Positions 1 to 8,055 of a stretch of DNA of 64,000 nt are shown here, one piece after another; within the stretch, counting starts at the first letter, position 1, and each line of letters begins with the position of its first letter. The notes under the pieces were generated by a model. That model was given only the letters and a program-made list of their open reading frames with translations. It was not told the DNA's origin and ran no database searches. Both the position numbers and the translations under genes were made by a program. This stretch comes from Nocardioides daphniae (GTDB lineage Bacteria > Actinomycetota > Actinomycetes > Propionibacteriales > Nocardioidaceae), in assembly GCF_004777465.1 (NCBI RefSeq), contig NZ_CP038462.1, positions 1,550,001-1,614,000 on the forward strand. Direction: 5' to 3'.

Positions 1-73
1 AGGCGGTGCGGTGCAGGGCGGGGGAGCGGTGGGCGACGAACTCGGCGAACTCGTCGACGTCACGAGGCGCCAC
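1..73 (-). CDS. N-terminus of an RNA polymerase sigma factor (SigE/ECF-like), partial
   Basis: Only the first 24 or so codons are inside the window; the rest lies beyond the left edge. From a GTG at 73 the frame reads MAPRDVDEFAEFVAHRSPAL and continues HRTA. This looks like the start of region 2 of actinobacterial SigE-family ECF sigma factors (a Phe-Val-Ala-x-Arg-x-Pro-Ala-Leu stretch). A strong Shine-Dalgarno (GGGGAGG, 88 to 82 on the minus strand) sits 8 nt from this GTG; the in-frame GTG at 82 would overlap it and is less likely. The open frame and the good ribosome site support a real gene, but the fragment is too short for a firm family call. Confidence 0.5.
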   Translation of the reverse strand, partial: MAPRDVDEFAEFVAHRSPALHRTA

Positions 74-228
74 GGTCTCCACCTCCCCGGCTCAGGTGCC
101 CCGGTGGGGCCTTGGATGTCTTCACGTCCGTACCGACGCGATGGGACGTCGATCTGGTTCGGAGCTCCCGAGGATTCTTCAACGGAGACGGCGCCGGCGC
201 CGTAGAACGCTCGAACCTCGCAGACGGC

Positions 229-263
229 GCGAGGGCGCCCGACCGATGGTCGGACGCCCTCGC
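229..263 (-). terminator. Strong hairpin downstream of the fadAB operon
   Basis: A 9-bp arm (229-237) pairs with 255-263, and an inner 6-bp arm (239-244) pairs with 248-253 around a 3-nt GAT loop, with one mismatch between the two helices. It starts about 30 nt beyond the fadB stop. There is no T-tract, as is common for hairpin terminators in GC-rich actinobacteria. Apart from it, 74-291 holds no gene that I can see. Confidence 0.7.
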
Positions 264-291
264 GGGGGTACTGCTGGCTACTGCCTGCGGA

Positions 292-2376
292 TCAGTGGAA
301 CCGCTTGCCGTTGACCTTCTCGGCGATGCCGGAGGAGTCGAGCAGCATAGTGAGGCCACCGTTCCAGAACGAGAAGCCGGCGCCGGTGATCATGGCGAGG
401 TCGATGTCCTCGGCCGCGACGGCGACACCCTCGTCGAGCATCAGCTTGACCTCCTCGGCGAGACCGGAGAGGGCCTTCTCGCGCAGCTCCTCCTTGGTCA
501 GCTCGACCGGCTCGGCCGGAGCGACCTGGAGGGCCTTGACCTTGGGGTCGATGGTGAGGTCGGGCAGGTAGAAGGAGGAGATCTTCTCCTCGACGACCTT
601 CTCGAGCAGCGGCGAGACGTAGAAGCGCTCGGGGAACGCCTTCACCAGGGTCTCGTTGTTGTGCAGCGCGATCGCCGGGCCGACCAGGCCGAGCAGCATG
701 AACGGCGGCATCGGAGCCACGCCACCGAAGGCGGCGTCAGCGGTCTCGATCGGGGTGCCGGCGTCGACGGCCTTGGCGACCTCACCGAGGAAGCGACCCA
801 GGAGTCGGTTCACGATGAAGGACGGGCTGTCGGAGACCAGGATGGTGGTCTTCTTCAGGCCCTTGCCGGTGGCGAACGCCGTGGCGAGCGTGGCGTCGTC
901 GGTCTTCTCGCCCTTCACGATCTCGAGCAGCGGCATGACCGCGACCGGGTTGAAGAAGTGGAAGCCCACGACCCGCTCGGGGTGCTCCAGCTCGGAAGCC
1001 ATCTCGGTGATCGAGAGCGACGAGGTGTTGGTCGCCAGGATGCACTCCGGGCCGACGACCTTCTCGACGTCGGCGAAGACCGACTTCTTGACCGACATCT
1101 CCTCGAAGACGGCCTCGATGACGAAGTCCGCGCCCGCGAAGGCGGTGGCCTTGTCGGCGGAGCCCGTCACCAGCGACTTGAGGCGGTTGGCCTTGTCGGA
1201 GGTGATGCGGCCCTTGGCGAGCAGCTTCTCGACCTCGTCGTGGACGTAGGAGACGCCCTTCTGGGCGCGCTCCTCGTCGAGGTCGGTCAGCACGACCGGC
1301 ACCTGCAGGCGACGGGCGAAGAGCAGCGCCATCTGCGAGGCCATCAGGCCGGCACCGACGATGCCGACCTTGGTCACCTTGCGGGCCAGCGCCTTGTCGG
1401 GGGCACCGGCCGGGCGCTTGGCGCGCTTCTGCACCAGGTCGAAGGAGTAGAGGCTGGCGAGCAGCTCCGGCGTCCTCGACATGTCCTCGAGCGCCTGGTC
1501 CTCCGCGGCGAAGCCCTCCTCGCGGGTGGCGGTGCGGGCGCCGGCGAGCAGCTCGACGATCCGGCGGGCGGCGGGCGAAGCGCCACCGGTGCGGGCCAGG
1601 ACGATGCCCTCGGCGCGCGCGATGGCGGCGTCCCATGCCTCACCGCGGTCGATCTCCGGGCGCTCCACGACGACCTTGCCGGTGAGCACGTCGGCGGCCC
1701 AGCGCAGCGAGGACTCGAGGTAGTTGACGCCACCGAAGACGGCGTCGGCCAGCCCGAGCTCGAAGGCCTTCTTGCCGCCGACCGTACGACCGTTGTTGAG
1801 CGGGTTCTCCAGCGCCACGGTGACGGCCTTGTCGGCACCGATGAGGTTGGGGACCAGCCACGCGCCGCCCCAACCGGGGACGAGGCCGAGCATGGCCTCG
1901 GGCAGGCCGAGCGCCGGGGCGCTGTCCTGGACGGTGCGGTAGTCGCAGTGCAGGCCGACCTCGAGGCCGCCGCCGAGGGCGAGGCCGTTGATGAAGCCGA
2001 AGGAGGGCTTGGAGCCGTGCAGCTTGCCGAAGACGGCGTGGCCGAGCTCGGCGACGGTGCGGACACCCGCCGGGCCGGAGGCGGCGACCGAGGTGAGGTC
2101 GGCGCCGGCCGCCAGGATGAACGGCTTGCCGGTGACACCGATGGCGACGACCTCGTCGTCGGCCAGGGCGGCGTCGATGGCGGCGTTCAGCGAGATCAGA
2201 CCCTTGAAGCCGAACGTGTTCGGGCGGGTGTGGTCGTGGCCGTTGTCGAGGGTGATGAGGCCCATGACGCCGGCGTCGCCGGGCAGGGTCACCTTGCGCA
2301 GCTTGGCCTCGGTCACGACCTCGGCGTCGGAGGCGTACGAGGCCGCCTTCTCGAGCAGTGCGTCAACGTCGTACAT
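292..2376 (-). CDS. fadB: Fatty-acid oxidation complex alpha subunit (enoyl-CoA hydratase / 3-hydroxyacyl-CoA dehydrogenase)
   Basis: A 694-residue bifunctional beta-oxidation enzyme that hydrates 2-enoyl-CoA and oxidises the 3-hydroxyacyl-CoA with NAD. The N-terminal crotonase domain shows NGLALGGGLEVGLHCDYR and LPEAMLGLVPGWGG, supplying the two catalytic Glu. The dehydrogenase half starts with the Rossmann motif VGIVGAGLMASQMALL and carries TNTSSL, GFHFFNP (catalytic His) and DSPSFIVNRLLGR. The size fits mycobacterial and proteobacterial FadB (about 700-730). The ATG at 2376 overlaps the thiolase stop by one base (TGATG), so the two genes are translationally coupled, as in fadAB operons. 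The sequence could be read further upstream in this frame, but that stretch overlaps the thiolase and is an artefact of the shift there. Confidence 0.93.
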   Translation of the reverse strand: MYDVDALLEKAASYASDAEVVTEAKLRKVTLPGDAGVMGLITLDNGHDHTRPNTFGFKGLISLNAAIDAALADDEVVAIGVTGKPFILAAGADLTSVAASGPAGVRTVAELGHAVFGKLHGSKPSFGFINGLALGGGLEVGLHCDYRTVQDSAPALGLPEAMLGLVPGWGGAWLVPNLIGADKAVTVALENPLNNGRTVGGKKAFELGLADAVFGGVNYLESSLRWAADVLTGKVVVERPEIDRGEAWDAAIARAEGIVLARTGGASPAARRIVELLAGARTATREEGFAAEDQALEDMSRTPELLASLYSFDLVQKRAKRPAGAPDKALARKVTKVGIVGAGLMASQMALLFARRLQVPVVLTDLDEERAQKGVSYVHDEVEKLLAKGRITSDKANRLKSLVTGSADKATAFAGADFVIEAVFEEMSVKKSVFADVEKVVGPECILATNTSSLSITEMASELEHPERVVGFHFFNPVAVMPLLEIVKGEKTDDATLATAFATGKGLKKTTILVSDSPSFIVNRLLGRFLGEVAKAVDAGTPIETADAAFGGVAPMPPFMLLGLVGPAIALHNNETLVKAFPERFYVSPLLEKVVEEKISSFYLPDLTIDPKVKALQVAPAEPVELTKEELREKALSGLAEEVKLMLDEGVAVAAEDIDLAMITGAGFSFWNGGLTMLLDSSGIAEKVNGKRFH

Positions 2377-3573
2377 CAGGCGGACTCTCCGTTCCAGTGC
2401 GGGTTCTCCCAGACGACCGTTCCACCCATGCCGATGCCGACGCACATGGTGGTGAGGCCGTAGCGGACCTCGGGCTTCTCCTCGAAGGTGCGGGCCAGCT
2501 GGTTCATCAGGCGCACGCCGGAGGAGGCGAGGGGGTGGCCCATGGCGATGGCGCCACCGTAGGGGTTGACGCGGGCGTCGTCGTCGGCGATGCCGAAGTG
2601 CTCGAGCATGGCCAGCACCTGGACGGCGAAGGCCTCGTTGACCTCGAGGGCACCGATGTCGTCGATGGTGAGTCCGGCCTGCTTGAGGGCCTTCTCGGTC
2701 GACGGGATCGGGCCGGCACCCATGACCTCGGGCTCGACACCCACGAAGGAGTAGGAGACCAGGCGCATCTTGACCGGCAGGCCGAGCTCCTTGGCGGTCT
2801 CCTCGTCGGCGAGGATCGCGGCGGTGGCGCCGTCGTTGATGCCGAGGCATTGCCCGCGGTGACGTTGCCGTGCGGGCGGAACGGGGTCTTCAGGCCGGCC
2901 AGCGACTCCATGGTGGTGCCGGGGCGGGGGCCCTCGTCGGTGGTGGCCAGGCCCCAGCCTGCTCGACCGAGCGGGCGGCGACGGGCACCAGGTCGGGCTG
3001 GATCTTGCCGGCGGCGTAGGCCGCGGCGGTCTTCTCCTGGGAGCGGACGGCGTAGGCGTCGCAGCGCTCCTTGGTGATGGAGGGGTAGCGGTCGTGCAGG
3101 TTCTCGGCCGTGTTGCCCATGACGAGCGCCTCGGGGGAGACGATCTTCTCGGCGACGATGCGCGGGTTGGGGTCGACGCCCTCACCCATCGGGTGGCGGC
3201 CCATGTGCTCGACGCCGCCGGCGATGGCGATGTCGTAGGAGCCGAAGGCGATGCCGCCGGCGACGGAGGTCACCGCGGTCATGGCGCCGGCGCACATGCG
3301 GTCGATCGAGTAGCCGGGCGTGGTGTTGGGCAGACCGGCCAGGAGGGCGGCGGTGCGGCCCAGGGTCAGGCCCTGGTCACCGATCTGGGTGGTGGCCGCG
3401 ATGGCGACCTCGTCCACTCGCTCGGGCGGCAACTGGGGGTTGCGCTCGATGAGCTCGCGGATGCACTTGATGACGAGGTCATCGGCACGGGTCTCGGCGA
3501 ACTGGCCCTTGGCCTTGCCGAACGGCGTGCGCACGCCGTCGACGAACACGACCTCTCGCAACTGTCGGGGCAC
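2376..3573 (-). CDS. fadA: Acetyl-CoA acyltransferase (thiolase), two apparent frameshifts
   Basis: Beta subunit partner of FadB, catalysing thiolytic cleavage of 3-ketoacyl-CoA. The N-terminus reads MPRQLREVVFVDGVRTPFGK, with the active-site Cys in IDRMCAGAMTAV; the C-terminus has NEAFAVQVL, NPYGGAIAMGHPLASSG and TTMCVGIGMGG with the second Cys. The frame breaks at about 2958 and about 2846. Adding one base to each short C/G run restores a continuous protein of about 399 residues, the normal thiolase length (WGLATTDEGPRPGTTMESLA and GINDGATAAI join correctly). These are most likely sequencing deletions rather than decay. The start is a GTG at 3573, preceded by AGGAG. Confidence 0.9.
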
Positions 3574-3625
3574 TGAGTCTCCTGTGATCGGTGGAAGCCC
3601 GGCCGGCTGGGTCGGGCACCCCTAC

Positions 3626-3641
3626 GTTACCCCTCGGTAAC
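3626..3641. promoter_or_regulatory. Perfect 16-bp palindrome, likely repressor operator for fadAB
   Basis: GTTACC-CCTC-GGTAAC is a perfect inverted repeat about 53 bp upstream of the fadA start. TTAC/GTAA half-sites of this length are typical of TetR-family acyl-CoA-responsive repressors of beta-oxidation genes. The regulator gene is not in the window. It lies between fadA (leftward) and the PAC2 gene (rightward), much nearer the former. Confidence 0.55.
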
Positions 3642-3764
3642 CAACCCGTCAGCACCCGGGAGTGTGCCTGTCGTCACCTTCGTCCCCCGCGCCGCGCCCG
3701 GCGGCGGACGACGACGTACGGCGTGGCGCGTCGGCCCGCAGCGTCGCACGCGTGCGTGGCCGAA

Positions 3765-3770
3765 TACCCT
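3765..3770 (+). promoter_or_regulatory. -10 element TACCCT for a leaderless PAC2 transcript
   Basis: TACCCT ends 6 nt before the ATG at 3777, so the transcript would start at or very near the A of the start codon. No Shine-Dalgarno is present, which fits leaderless initiation. Confidence 0.5.
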
Positions 3771-3776
3771 TGCCCC

Positions 3777-4711
3777 ATGGCTGACCAGGGACCCAGGCTC
3801 GTGCACATCGTCGACGACGTCCCCGAGCTCGACGGCACGGACGAACTGACCATGGTGGTTGCCCTCAGCGGGTTCCTCGACGCCGGCCAGGCCAGCGCCC
3901 TCGCGGTCCAGCACCTGCAGTCCCTGGGGGACGGTCCGGTGGTGGCGACCTTCGACATCGACGCGCTCTACGACTACCGCGCCCGGCGACCTCCCGTGAC
4001 CTTCGTCCAGGACCACTACGAGGGCTACGAGGCCCCGCGCCTCAACGTGCGCCTGCTGCGCGACACCGGCGGTACGCCGTTCCTGCTGCTCCGCGGCCCC
4101 GAGCCCGACATCCGTTGGGAGGGCTTCGCGCTGGCGGTGCGCGAGGTCGTGGAGCGCCTGGGCGTGACCCGGGTGGTCAGTCTCGGCGCCATCCCGATGG
4201 CGGTGCCGCACACCCGCCCGGTCGCGGTCACCTACCACTCCAACGACCCGGCCCTGCTGACCGGACGCAGCGCCTGGTCGGGCGAGGTGCGGGTGCCGTC
4301 CAGCGTGCAGGCCCTGCTTGAGATCAGGCTGGGGGAGTGGGGCACGCCGCCCTGGGCTACATCACCCACATCCCGCACTACCTGGCGCAGATGGAGTATC
4401 CGGTCGCCTCCCTGGTGCTGCTCGAGCAGCTGGAGCGCGGGGGCCGGTTGACCGTCGACCTCACCGCCCTGCGCCGCTCGGCCGAGGAGTGCGAGGAGGA
4501 GATCGTCGACTACCTGGCCGACCACTCCGAGGTGGCCGACGTGGTGCACGCCCTCGAGCAGCAGTACGACGCCTTCCGGCGCTCCGAGGAGGCGGGGGCC
4601 TCCCTCCTGGCGCCGGATGAGCCGCTGCCCACGGGTGAGGACCTGGGGGCGCAGTTCGAGCAGTTCCTGGCCGGGCTGGACCGCCCGGACGCCGACGGAG
4701 AGCAGGAGTAG
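3777..4711 (+). CDS. PAC2 family protein, one apparent frameshift
   Basis: The frame opens MADQGPRLVHIVDDVPEL and carries the PAC2 features TMVVALSGFLDAGQA near residue 25, a conserved RP-x-V segment and GYITHIPHYLAQ. PAC2 proteins resemble eukaryotic proteasome-assembly chaperones; in actinobacteria they are about 300 residues and of unproven role, so no biochemical function is assigned. The frame breaks near 4339-4342, and one extra G in GGGG joins LEIRLGEWG to HAALGYITH, giving about 311 residues with an acidic C-terminus. The tesB ATG follows 3 nt after the stop, suggesting co-transcription. Confidence 0.85.
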
Positions 4712-4714
4712 TCA

Positions 4715-5572
4715 ATGGCTGGAAGCGTGGAGAAGCTGCTCGCCCTCCTGGAGCTCGAGCAGCTCGACGTCGACCTCTACCGGGGCGCGCAGCCCGACAC
4801 CGAGCGGCAGCGGGTCTTCGGGGGCCAGGTCGCCGGCCAGGCGCTGGTCGCCGCCTCGCGCAGCGCGGACCCGGAGTTCGACCTGCACTCGCTGCACTCG
4901 TACTTCCTGCGCCCGGGTGACACCCGCGTGCCGATCATCTACCAGGTGCAGCGCATCCGTGACGGGCGCTCCTTCGAGACGCGGCGCGTCGTCGCGATGC
5001 AGCACGGGCGCGAGATCTACTCCCAGACCACGAGCTTCCAGCGGCGTGAGGACGGCTTCGAGCACAGTGACCGGATGCCCGAGGTCGGCGCGCCCGACCA
5101 GGGGTTGTCGCTGGCCGACCTGGCTGCTGCGCGCAGCGAGGAGGAGCTGCGCCACTGGCAGCACGAGTGGGCGGGGCTCGACATGCGCCACATGGGCATG
5201 TCGGGGCGCGGCCTCGAGGTCAACCCCGACACCCCTGCCCAGGCACGCCTGTGGGTGCGGGTCGACGGGGACCTGCCCGACGACCCGGCGATCCAGAAGG
5301 CCGCCTTCACCTACGCCTCGGACCTCACGCTGATCGGCGCCACCCTCGTGCCGCACGGCATCCACATCAACTCGCCCAAGCTGCAGCCGGCGTCCCTGGA
5401 CCACACGGTGTGGTTCCACCGGCCCCTGCGCGCCGACGACTGGTGGCTCTACGACCAGGTCTCGCCGTCGGCGTCGGGCGGTCGTGGCCTCGCGCTGGCC
5501 CGGGTCTTCTCCCAGACGGGTGAGCTCGTGGCGACCGTCGCGCAGGAGGGACTCATCCGCCGCATCGGCTGA
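4715..5572 (+). CDS. tesB: Acyl-CoA thioesterase II (TesB type)
   Basis: A 285-residue double hot-dog thioesterase that hydrolyses acyl-CoA to free acid and CoA. It shows the family opening LLELEQLDVDLYRGAQPD, then RVFGGQVAGQALVAA (which carries a catalytic-region Gln), LHSYFLRPGD and RDGRSFETRRVVA. The C-terminal hot-dog has the conserved Asp-Leu-Thr and SLDHTVWFHRP. Length matches E. coli TesB (286). It follows the PAC2 gene closely and is followed by a hairpin terminator. Confidence 0.95.
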   Translation: MAGSVEKLLALLELEQLDVDLYRGAQPDTERQRVFGGQVAGQALVAASRSADPEFDLHSLHSYFLRPGDTRVPIIYQVQRIRDGRSFETRRVVAMQHGREIYSQTTSFQRREDGFEHSDRMPEVGAPDQGLSLADLAAARSEEELRHWQHEWAGLDMRHMGMSGRGLEVNPDTPAQARLWVRVDGDLPDDPAIQKAAFTYASDLTLIGATLVPHGIHINSPKLQPASLDHTVWFHRPLRADDWWLYDQVSPSASGGRGLALARVFSQTGELVATVAQEGLIRRIG

Positions 5573-5581
5573 GCCCATAGC

Positions 5582-5597
5582 ACTACACCGTTGTAGT
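5582..5597. promoter_or_regulatory. Perfect palindrome ACTACA-N4-TGTAGT
   Basis: A 6+6 bp perfect inverted repeat with a TACA/TGTA core just after tesB and about 130 bp upstream of the M23 peptidase gene. TACA-N-TGTA cores are used by BlaI/MecI/CopY-type winged-helix repressors. The spacing of four and the neighbouring cell-wall gene make such a site plausible, but this is inference. Confidence 0.4.
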
Positions 5598-5614
5598 TCG
5601 CGGCATTTGATGAC

Positions 5615-5633
5615 AGACACGCCGAGCGTGTTT
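5615..5633 (+). terminator. Rho-independent terminator after tesB
   Basis: AGACACGC pairs with GCGTGTTT around a CGA loop (8 bp including one G-T pair), followed by TACTG. It lies 43 nt past the tesB stop. The rest of 5634-5727 holds a short GCCCC/GGGGC hairpin (5695-5709) but no riboswitch that I recognise. Confidence 0.55.
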
Positions 5634-5727
5634 ACTGTGGGCGCTGTTGTGACGCCTGTTCCTGGTGTGACGAGTGGGACTCAAGCCGCTCGTGGCCCCC
5701 GGTAGGGGCGTCGTCCTTCGTCCCTAG

Positions 5728-7188
5728 GTGGTCCGTGTGCCGACGTCGCGAGCTCTGCGCCTGACGGGTCTGGCGTTGAGCGCCCTGCTGGCGACGTCCG
5801 TGGTCCTTCCGGCCTCGTACGCCGCGGGAGACGCCGCCCGCCCTGGCAGCGCCGTCTCGCAGGAGTCGGTCGTGACGTCCGCTCCCGCGGTGACGGGCGC
5901 AGCCAAGAAGAAGGGTGCGGCGACGAAGGCAGCCGCCAAGAAGGCAGCCGCCCAGAAGGCAGCGGCCAAGAAGAAGGCAGCCGCGAAGAAGGCGGCGGCG
6001 AAGAGGGCGGCGGCGAAGAAGGCAGCGGCGAAGAAGGCAGCGGCGAAGAAGAAGGCAGCCGCCAAGAAGACGCCGACCCCGGTCACGCCCTTCCACATGC
6101 CCTTCGCCTGTGGCCAGTCCTGGACCGGCAGCACGCGCTCCCACCACTCGCCCAGCGCGCACTCGATCGACTTCAACGCCCCCAACGACCTCGGTCAGCC
6201 CGTGGTCGCCTCCGCGCCGGGGCGAGTCGTCACCTCGAACAACACCAGCAACTCCGGCTACGGCCGCTACGTCGTGCTCGACCACGGCAACGGCGAGACA
6301 ACGGTCTACGCCCACCTCCAGCACTCCCACGTCACGGTCGGCACCTGGCTGGACCAGGGCGCCCTGGTCGGCCAGCTCGGGACGACCGGCAACAGCTCCG
6401 GGCCGCACCTGCACTACGAGCAGAAGGTCGGGCGTACGGTCGTCGCGCCGAGGCTCAACCGCACGAAGTACGTCTACGGCACGTCGGCCTCGACCAACTG
6501 CGCCGACGTCCCGCTGGCAGGGAACCTCCTCGAGGGGGAGGGGGCGCAGGTGGCCGTCTTCCGTCGCAGCGCGGCGCCGCAGGTGCACGTGCGTGGTGCG
6601 GACGGCAAGACCCGGCTGATGGCCGTGGGCCAGGCCTCGGACGAGCCCGTCCTCGGTGACTGGACCGGATACGGACTGCAGTCGGTCGGCTCCTTCTCCC
6701 CGGCGACGCGCACGTTCACCCTGGCCGGAGAGGCCGGCTTCTTCTCGATCACCTTCGGACTCCGCGGCGACCGTCCGATCGCCGGTGACTGGGACGGCAA
6801 CGGGATCTGGGAGGTCGGTGTCTACCGGCCCTCGAACAGCACCTTCGTGCTCCGCAGCGCGACCGGCACGTCCACCAACCTCAAGCTGGGCAAGGTCGGC
6901 GACCTCCCGGTCACCGGCGACTGGGACGGCGACGGGGTGACCGACGTGGGCGTCTTCGACCGGGCGACGACGACCTTCACGCTGCGTACGCGGGCAGCCA
7001 AGCCGGTCACCACGACCGTGCGCCACGGCTTGGTCGGCGACATCCCCGTCGCCGCTGACTGGGACGGCGACGGGAAGGCCGACGTGGGCACCTGGACGCC
7101 GGCCAACGCCACCTTCTCCCAGCGCATCGCGCCGTCGGGCAAGGTCGCCCCCCGCGTGCAGAACGTGCGCTACGGCCGCGCCCGCTGA
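5728..7188 (+). CDS. Secreted M23 metallopeptidase with Lys/Ala-repeat linker and four DWDG repeats
   Basis: About 486 residues. A basic start and hydrophobic stretch (LTGLALSALLATSVVLPASY) form a signal peptide. Residues about 53-112 are a Lys/Ala-rich repeat (AAKKAAAKK type), likely cell-wall or DNA/teichoic-acid binding, followed by the peptidase domain: HSPSAHSIDFNAP and HLHYEQ supply M23-type zinc ligands (H...SxDF and HxH), close to the LasA/beta-lytic style. It is expected to cut peptidoglycan cross-bridges outside the membrane. The C-terminus has four repeats of about 50 residues with a DWDGNG or DWDGDG calcium-loop-like core, the first degenerate (DWTGYG). The GTG at 5728 is used; the GTG at 5737 has AGGTGG 5 nt upstream and may be the true start. 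Confidence 0.88.
   Translation: MVRVPTSRALRLTGLALSALLATSVVLPASYAAGDAARPGSAVSQESVVTSAPAVTGAAKKKGAATKAAAKKAAAQKAAAKKKAAAKKAAAKRAAAKKAAAKKAAAKKKAAAKKTPTPVTPFHMPFACGQSWTGSTRSHHSPSAHSIDFNAPNDLGQPVVASAPGRVVTSNNTSNSGYGRYVVLDHGNGETTVYAHLQHSHVTVGTWLDQGALVGQLGTTGNSSGPHLHYEQKVGRTVVAPRLNRTKYVYGTSASTNCADVPLAGNLLEGEGAQVAVFRRSAAPQVHVRGADGKTRLMAVGQASDEPVLGDWTGYGLQSVGSFSPATRTFTLAGEAGFFSITFGLRGDRPIAGDWDGNGIWEVGVYRPSNSTFVLRSATGTSTNLKLGKVGDLPVTGDWDGDGVTDVGVFDRATTTFTLRTRAAKPVTTTVRHGLVGDIPVAADWDGDGKADVGTWTPANATFSQRIAPSGKVAPRVQNVRYGRAR
5905..6070 (+). repeat. Tandem repeat encoding Lys/Ala linker
   Basis: Imperfect in-frame repeats of AAGAAGGCAGC(C/G)GC(C/G) type encode KKAAA blocks within the M23 peptidase. Copy number of such arrays varies between strains and is also error-prone in assembly. 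Confidence 0.85.
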
Positions 7189-7209
7189 GCGGCGCCCGCG
7201 CAGGGTGCG

Positions 7210-8055
7210 TCAGAGCGCGGTGGCGCGCCCCAGCACGTGCGGAGCCCCGTCGCGCGGGTTGCGCAACGCGAAGCGCCAGTCGTCCCCCGAGCCGTCGACG
7301 CCGTAGGCGACCGTTGCCGGGAGGAAGACCGGCTTCTTGAACGCCGCCTCGATCCGCACCGCGTCGGGCAGCCTGTTCTCGATGGCGGCGACGCAACGGG
7401 CCTTGGTCCACATGCCGTGGGCGATCTGCCGCTTGAAGCCCAGGGCCCGGGCGGTCAGCGGGTAGAGGTGGATGGGGTTGAGGTCGCCCGACACCGCGCC
7501 GTAGCGACGCCCGAGACCCTCGTCGAGTCGCCAGGTGATGCGACCCTCCGGGGCCTCGAACGACATCCCGTGCGGGGCGTCCTCCCTGCTCCGCCCACGC
7601 ACCAGGTAGGCCGAGACCGACTCCCACACCACCTCGTCGCCGGCGGTGATCGTGGAGACGAAGTCGACCACCGTCCCCTTCGCGTGCGGGCGCGTCGTGG
7701 CCACGGAGACCTCGACGCCGAGTGTCTCGGTGGGGCTGATCGGACGGTGCGACGTGATCGTGTTCTCCAGGTGCACGCTGCCCATGGCCGGCCACGGGAA
7801 GTCAGGGCTCGCCATGACCTCCATCTGGGCGCCGAACGTGAGCAGGTGGGGATAGGTCACCGGCACGGTGTCCTTGGCGGGAAAGCCGCAGACCGCGGCG
7901 TAGCGCGCCACGTGGCCCGCGTCGATCGCACGCGCAGGGGTGCGCACGGTGACGCCGGAGAACTGCTCCGGTCGGACCTTGCGGATCCCGGGCAGCTGGT
8001 TGACGCCGGGGACCGACGGCAGTGCCGCCCGCCCCAGGTGCGTCAGCGCACCCAC
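7210..8055 (-). CDS. htdX: MaoC-like (R)-specific 3-hydroxyacyl dehydratase (HtdX type)
   Basis: A 281-residue double hot-dog protein. The C-terminal half contains the hydratase-2 signature (YGAVSGDLNPIHLYPLTARA, then GFKRQIAHGMW) with the catalytic Asp and His. The N-terminal half is the degenerate hot-dog. It is expected to dehydrate 3-hydroxyacyl thioesters. It lies immediately downstream of fabG4 (no gap between the fabG4 stop at 8056 and this start at 8055), the order seen in Mycobacterium tuberculosis (Rv0241c-Rv0242c), where fadA2 (Rv0243) is divergent, exactly as here. That synteny drives the specific name. Confidence 0.85.
   Translation of the reverse strand: MGALTHLGRAALPSVPGVNQLPGIRKVRPEQFSGVTVRTPARAIDAGHVARYAAVCGFPAKDTVPVTYPHLLTFGAQMEVMASPDFPWPAMGSVHLENTITSHRPISPTETLGVEVSVATTRPHAKGTVVDFVSTITAGDEVVWESVSAYLVRGRSREDAPHGMSFEAPEGRITWRLDEGLGRRYGAVSGDLNPIHLYPLTARALGFKRQIAHGMWTKARCVAAIENRLPDAVRIEAAFKKPVFLPATVAYGVDGSGDDWRFALRNPRDGAPHVLGRATAL

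Noticed and set aside
292..2850. An 852-residue version of FadB starting at 2850
   Set aside because: The extra N-terminal stretch is the thiolase gene read out of frame after its second break; the ATG at 2376 gives the proper FadB start.
5634..5727. c-di-AMP (ydaO) riboswitch upstream of the M23 peptidase gene
   Set aside because: Such switches often precede wall hydrolases in actinobacteria, but the conserved sequence blocks are absent here and the region is too short.
5905..6070. Histone-like DNA-binding protein from the Lys/Ala repeats
   Set aside because: The repeats follow a signal peptide and precede an M23 domain, so the protein is exported rather than nucleoid-associated.
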